DNA of 64,000 bases, taken from NCBI RefSeq assembly GCF_019236475.1, contig NZ_JAFAIX010000004.1, positions 1 through 64,000 of the forward strand, given 5' to 3'. Each line of letters opens with the position of its first letter. The first letter of the stretch is position 1. The DNA comes from Chitinophaga sp. GTDB taxonomy: Bacteria; Bacteroidota; Bacteroidia; Chitinophagales; Chitinophagaceae. Under the pieces are notes generated by a model, which had not been told where the DNA came from, did not search any database, and saw only the letters and a list, made by a program, of their open reading frames with translations. The position numbers and the translations under genes are program-made. This document shows, in pieces, positions 61,672 through 64,000 of the stretch.

Positions 61672-63408
61672 ATGATGATGAAAACTGCAAAATATCTTTC
61701 GGCCATGCTGCTGTTAGCCAGTATGTGGGCTTGTAAGAAAGATAAAAAAGACTTTGTCTACATAGAGCAGACGGTTCCACCCTTAACCTCATCTACCGTT
61801 AGGCTGATGAATTACGGGAGAGGAGCCACAGAACTGACTATTAACGATACGCCACTGACTAGTTTTATTGCACCCAGTATTGAAGGAATATATACAGAGG
61901 CAGAAACCAGACCGACGATTTATTTCAGCAATGGCCGGTTGGGTAAGACTTACACCATTCCACAGCGCTTTATCCGCCAGGATGGTACGGCGAATGTAAA
62001 GATGGGCTCGATGGCATATGGCATGAAAGACATGCAATATCCGAAGGTATTCCAGGTAAAAGAGAATGTGAGTGTACCTACCGATTATTATAATGTGTTG
62101 TATGGAGACCACAAGTCATCTGACATAATCGGCTCTGACAGCTTGTTTGCGATTCCTCGATCTGTTTCACCCCCATCGGACCCTAAGCATTTCCGTATTC
62201 GCTTGCTGAACCTTAGTTCTGCACCGGATAAAGTGGGATTGGAAGGGAATATGACACTGGTGTTTGCAGACGGTACGCCCGTTAGTGGCATGACCAGTCA
62301 TGTAGCCACTGGTAACTACTCCGACTATACCGAATTACCTTATGGTACCTATCAGTTCAAAGTAATCACAGATGACGGTAAAGTATTGCCGGCAGTACCT
62401 GTGAACCCAGATGAGCAACTGAAAACACTGAATGGCACCACCGCCACCATGACAGTAGGGAATAATCCGCCAACAGATTTATGGCTGACCTATGCCCCTA
62501 GTCAGACCTTCCAACCCGGAGGCGTATATACGGTGATGGTCTGTGCTAGCAGTGCTTTCGATTACTATCCAGCAGGAAATAATACCAGTAGCCAGACAAC
62601 GCTGAATGCCTATCGTATTATCCCGGATATTAAGGAGTCCCTGAATATCACTTGGGGTAGGATACAAGCAGTCAATGCATACCCTAGCAATAATATCCGT
62701 GTTAGCGTGGATAATCAGCCGATACAGGAAGATGTATTGGCCTTTGGGAATGCGTCTCCCTATAAAATCTTTATCACTGGCAATCATATCATACAGGTTA
62801 CGGACGCTAGTGGTAAATCGCTGGGATCCACTACTGTGAATATTTCCGGCAGTGATAACTACAGTATCTGGTGTTATCCGGATGCCACAGGCCAACCTGT
62901 GGTAAAAGCCGTTGCCAATAACCTCAGTGGTAGTTTTTACGCCAATCGCAACAATAGTGGGGATGATGGCTCTGCCAATCAATTCAAGGTAACCATGCCT
63001 TTCTGGATTCGCTTCCTGAACCTGAGTACAGATATCCCTGAAGTAACCTTTACGGGTGCGGATGGCCAGTTGTTGAACAGCTTCCTTACTTATAGCGGAA
63101 CTGCCAGTCAGCGCTTACAACAAGGGCAAATTATCACTACCAACCCATATATGTTGTTTAGTCCTGTGCTCGGTGTAAACAAGCTACAGGCGTATGCATC
63201 AGGGCCTAATATGTTACCAGGTAACTGGATTCAAGCGATTCCTTCATTGAAGGGTACTGATTTTATCGCTCGCCCAGACCTATATAAAACCGTCAACCTG
63301 CCACCTTATGAATGTGGCGTGTATACGGTAGCGTTAGTAGGTTCTTTGAATCCTAAGAAAGCAGGAGACGTACCTGCGAAAATGATCATCATTAAGCATA
63401 ACCAATAA
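61672..63408 (+). CDS. DUF4397-type lipoprotein
   Basis: A 578-residue lipoprotein, start at 61672 (MMMKTAKYLSAMLLLASMWACKKD; lipobox SMWAC); either of the next two Met codons would also do. The mature part has repeated beta-sandwich units of DUF4397 type (TVRLMNYGRGATELTINDTPLT, RIRLLNLSSAPDKVGL, IQAVNAYPSNNIRVSVDNQPI, IRFLNLSTDIPEVTFTGADGQL), probably facing outwards in the outer membrane. It lies 19 bases after the TonB receptor and 9 before another lipoprotein, so it may be the ligand-handling partner of the receptor. Binding target unknown. Confidence 0.85.
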   Translation: MMMKTAKYLSAMLLLASMWACKKDKKDFVYIEQTVPPLTSSTVRLMNYGRGATELTINDTPLTSFIAPSIEGIYTEAETRPTIYFSNGRLGKTYTIPQRFIRQDGTANVKMGSMAYGMKDMQYPKVFQVKENVSVPTDYYNVLYGDHKSSDIIGSDSLFAIPRSVSPPSDPKHFRIRLLNLSSAPDKVGLEGNMTLVFADGTPVSGMTSHVATGNYSDYTELPYGTYQFKVITDDGKVLPAVPVNPDEQLKTLNGTTATMTVGNNPPTDLWLTYAPSQTFQPGGVYTVMVCASSAFDYYPAGNNTSSQTTLNAYRIIPDIKESLNITWGRIQAVNAYPSNNIRVSVDNQPIQEDVLAFGNASPYKIFITGNHIIQVTDASGKSLGSTTVNISGSDNYSIWCYPDATGQPVVKAVANNLSGSFYANRNNSGDDGSANQFKVTMPFWIRFLNLSTDIPEVTFTGADGQLLNSFLTYSGTASQRLQQGQIITTNPYMLFSPVLGVNKLQAYASGPNMLPGNWIQAIPSLKGTDFIARPDLYKTVNLPPYECGVYTVALVGSLNPKKAGDVPAKMIIIKHNQ

Positions 63409-63417
63409 TTCACTGCA

Positions 63418-64000
63418 ATGAAAATAACATATCACTTCCTGTTGCGATGGATGGCTGGTGCAGTACTGTTACTAACTGCATGCAGGAAAACAGATTTCCC
63501 GGAAGTAAGTTCCCCGGCCTATCTGCGGGTATTCAATTGCCTGACTTATAATATCACTATTGCCAATAAAGATGCACCGCAACCATTTCTGACCATGCTG
63601 GTAGATCCACAATTGGATGCTTCCGGTGCGCCTATAGGAGCGGCTATCACTTTCGATTTCATGGATGTACGCGGCGAACTGGCCCGTCCTTACCCGGATG
63701 CAGGTAATACCGCGCTGTTCCAGAAAGATTTCCCAGGAACCGCCAAAATCCCTGTGGGGCCTATTGTTAACGGTTATGACCTTTCCGGTTATGGGATGAT
63801 CAGCAGTGGTACACACCGTTTCATGTTTGTGACGAGGCCACGTAGTACCCAGGCATTCTACTCGCTGTCTGCGGACATCCGTAAGCATATATTGGTGGAT
63901 ACTACGGTAAGACTGGATCAAGGAGAAGTATATACGATGAATGTGTTGGAACAGTCTATCTATACGAGGAAAACAGGCGTTTATCTGCGCCAGGAACAGT
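63418..64000 (+). CDS. lipoprotein, 5' part, runs off the window
   Basis: An open frame of 194 codons to the window end, 9 bases after the DUF4397 gene. MKITYHFLLRWMAGAVLLLTACRKTD is a signal peptide with lipobox LLTAC. The following residues (AYLRVFNCLTYNITIANKDAPQPF and VGPIVNGYDLSGYGMISSGTHRFMFVTRP) look like a beta-sandwich of the same general kind as the previous gene. It probably belongs to the same operon as the sigma/FecR/receptor cassette. The C-terminus and any further domain lie outside the window. Confidence 0.75.
   Translation, partial: MKITYHFLLRWMAGAVLLLTACRKTDFPEVSSPAYLRVFNCLTYNITIANKDAPQPFLTMLVDPQLDASGAPIGAAITFDFMDVRGELARPYPDAGNTALFQKDFPGTAKIPVGPIVNGYDLSGYGMISSGTHRFMFVTRPRSTQAFYSLSADIRKHILVDTTVRLDQGEVYTMNVLEQSIYTRKTGVYLRQEQ

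Noticed and set aside
58167-63408. SusC/SusD polysaccharide utilisation locus
   Set aside because: The receptor lacks the SusC/RagA plug signature, the following lipoproteins are DUF4397-like rather than SusD-like, and no glycan enzyme is linked.

Overview
The window reads as chromosomal DNA of a Bacteroidota bacterium, most likely a Chitinophaga-like member of the Chitinophagaceae. The evidence is a type IX secretion sorting domain (window start), a GLPGLI-family protein, TonB-dependent receptors with CarboxypepD_reg-like or STN N-termini, an ECF sigma / FecR pair, PchR-type AraC regulators, and repeated promoter boxes of the Bacteroidota form TAnnTTTG. The species is inferred, not proven. 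I saw no rRNA, tRNA, CRISPR array, prophage or intact insertion sequence.

Layout. 0-7 kb: 3' end of a T9SS-exported protein, a short UvrA-like protein, an SH3-domain secreted protein, a TonB-dependent siderophore receptor and a small secreted protein. 7-11.4 kb: a porin convergent with an NtrC-type response regulator and a sensor protein; the same 25-27 bp inverted repeats lie upstream of both sides, and the sensor has a good sigma-54 promoter. The sensor has a HisKA domain but no ATPase domain. 11.4-17.7 kb: DUF4180 and TPR proteins, a phosphoesterase, biotin synthase behind a ferritin-like diiron protein, a divergent MocR regulator with repeated CCGG operators between, and a secreted hydrolase. 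17.7-23.7 kb: a small protein and a 1677-residue DUF4132-type protein, then a VOC protein.

23.7-35.7 kb: tandem 69-70 bp repeats and a REP-like hairpin, a GH16 lipoprotein, a prolyl-hydroxylase-like oxygenase, an EamA transporter, a large SNF2-type helicase, an outer-membrane beta-barrel receptor with a GLPGLI partner, an interrupted small ORF and a small secreted protein. 35.7-43.8 kb: small metabolic and stress genes (thioesterase, AhpD-like, DUF1348, two AraC regulators, two hydrolases, DHFR-like, YeaQ-like, SnoaL-like, MBL-fold), partly AT-rich. 43.8-46.2 kb: an AT-rich two-gene RloA/RloB (AbiL-like) presumed phage-defence operon whose rloB carries an apparent +1 frameshift.

46.2-54.1 kb: an AraC regulator, then a leftward run rhodanese, MFS transporter, DUF72, SRPBCC. 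An ArsR-rhodanese fusion at 53.2-53.9 kb and the rhodanese gene carry the same inverted-repeat operator next to a TACCTTTG promoter box, so they look like one small sulfur-responsive regulon. Between them is a membrane TPR/HTH regulator and a DUF4870-type membrane protein, both preceded by a four-copy CTACAA array with 11 bp helical phasing. 54-64 kb: a transglutaminase-like protein, a YD-repeat-like secreted protein, and an ECF sigma / FecR / STN-type TonB receptor / DUF4397 lipoprotein / lipoprotein cassette that runs off the window.

The candidates for something undescribed are the diiron protein coupled to bioB under MocR control, the sigma-54 circuit with an ATPase-less sensor, the ArsR-rhodanese regulon, and the phased CTACAA arrays.
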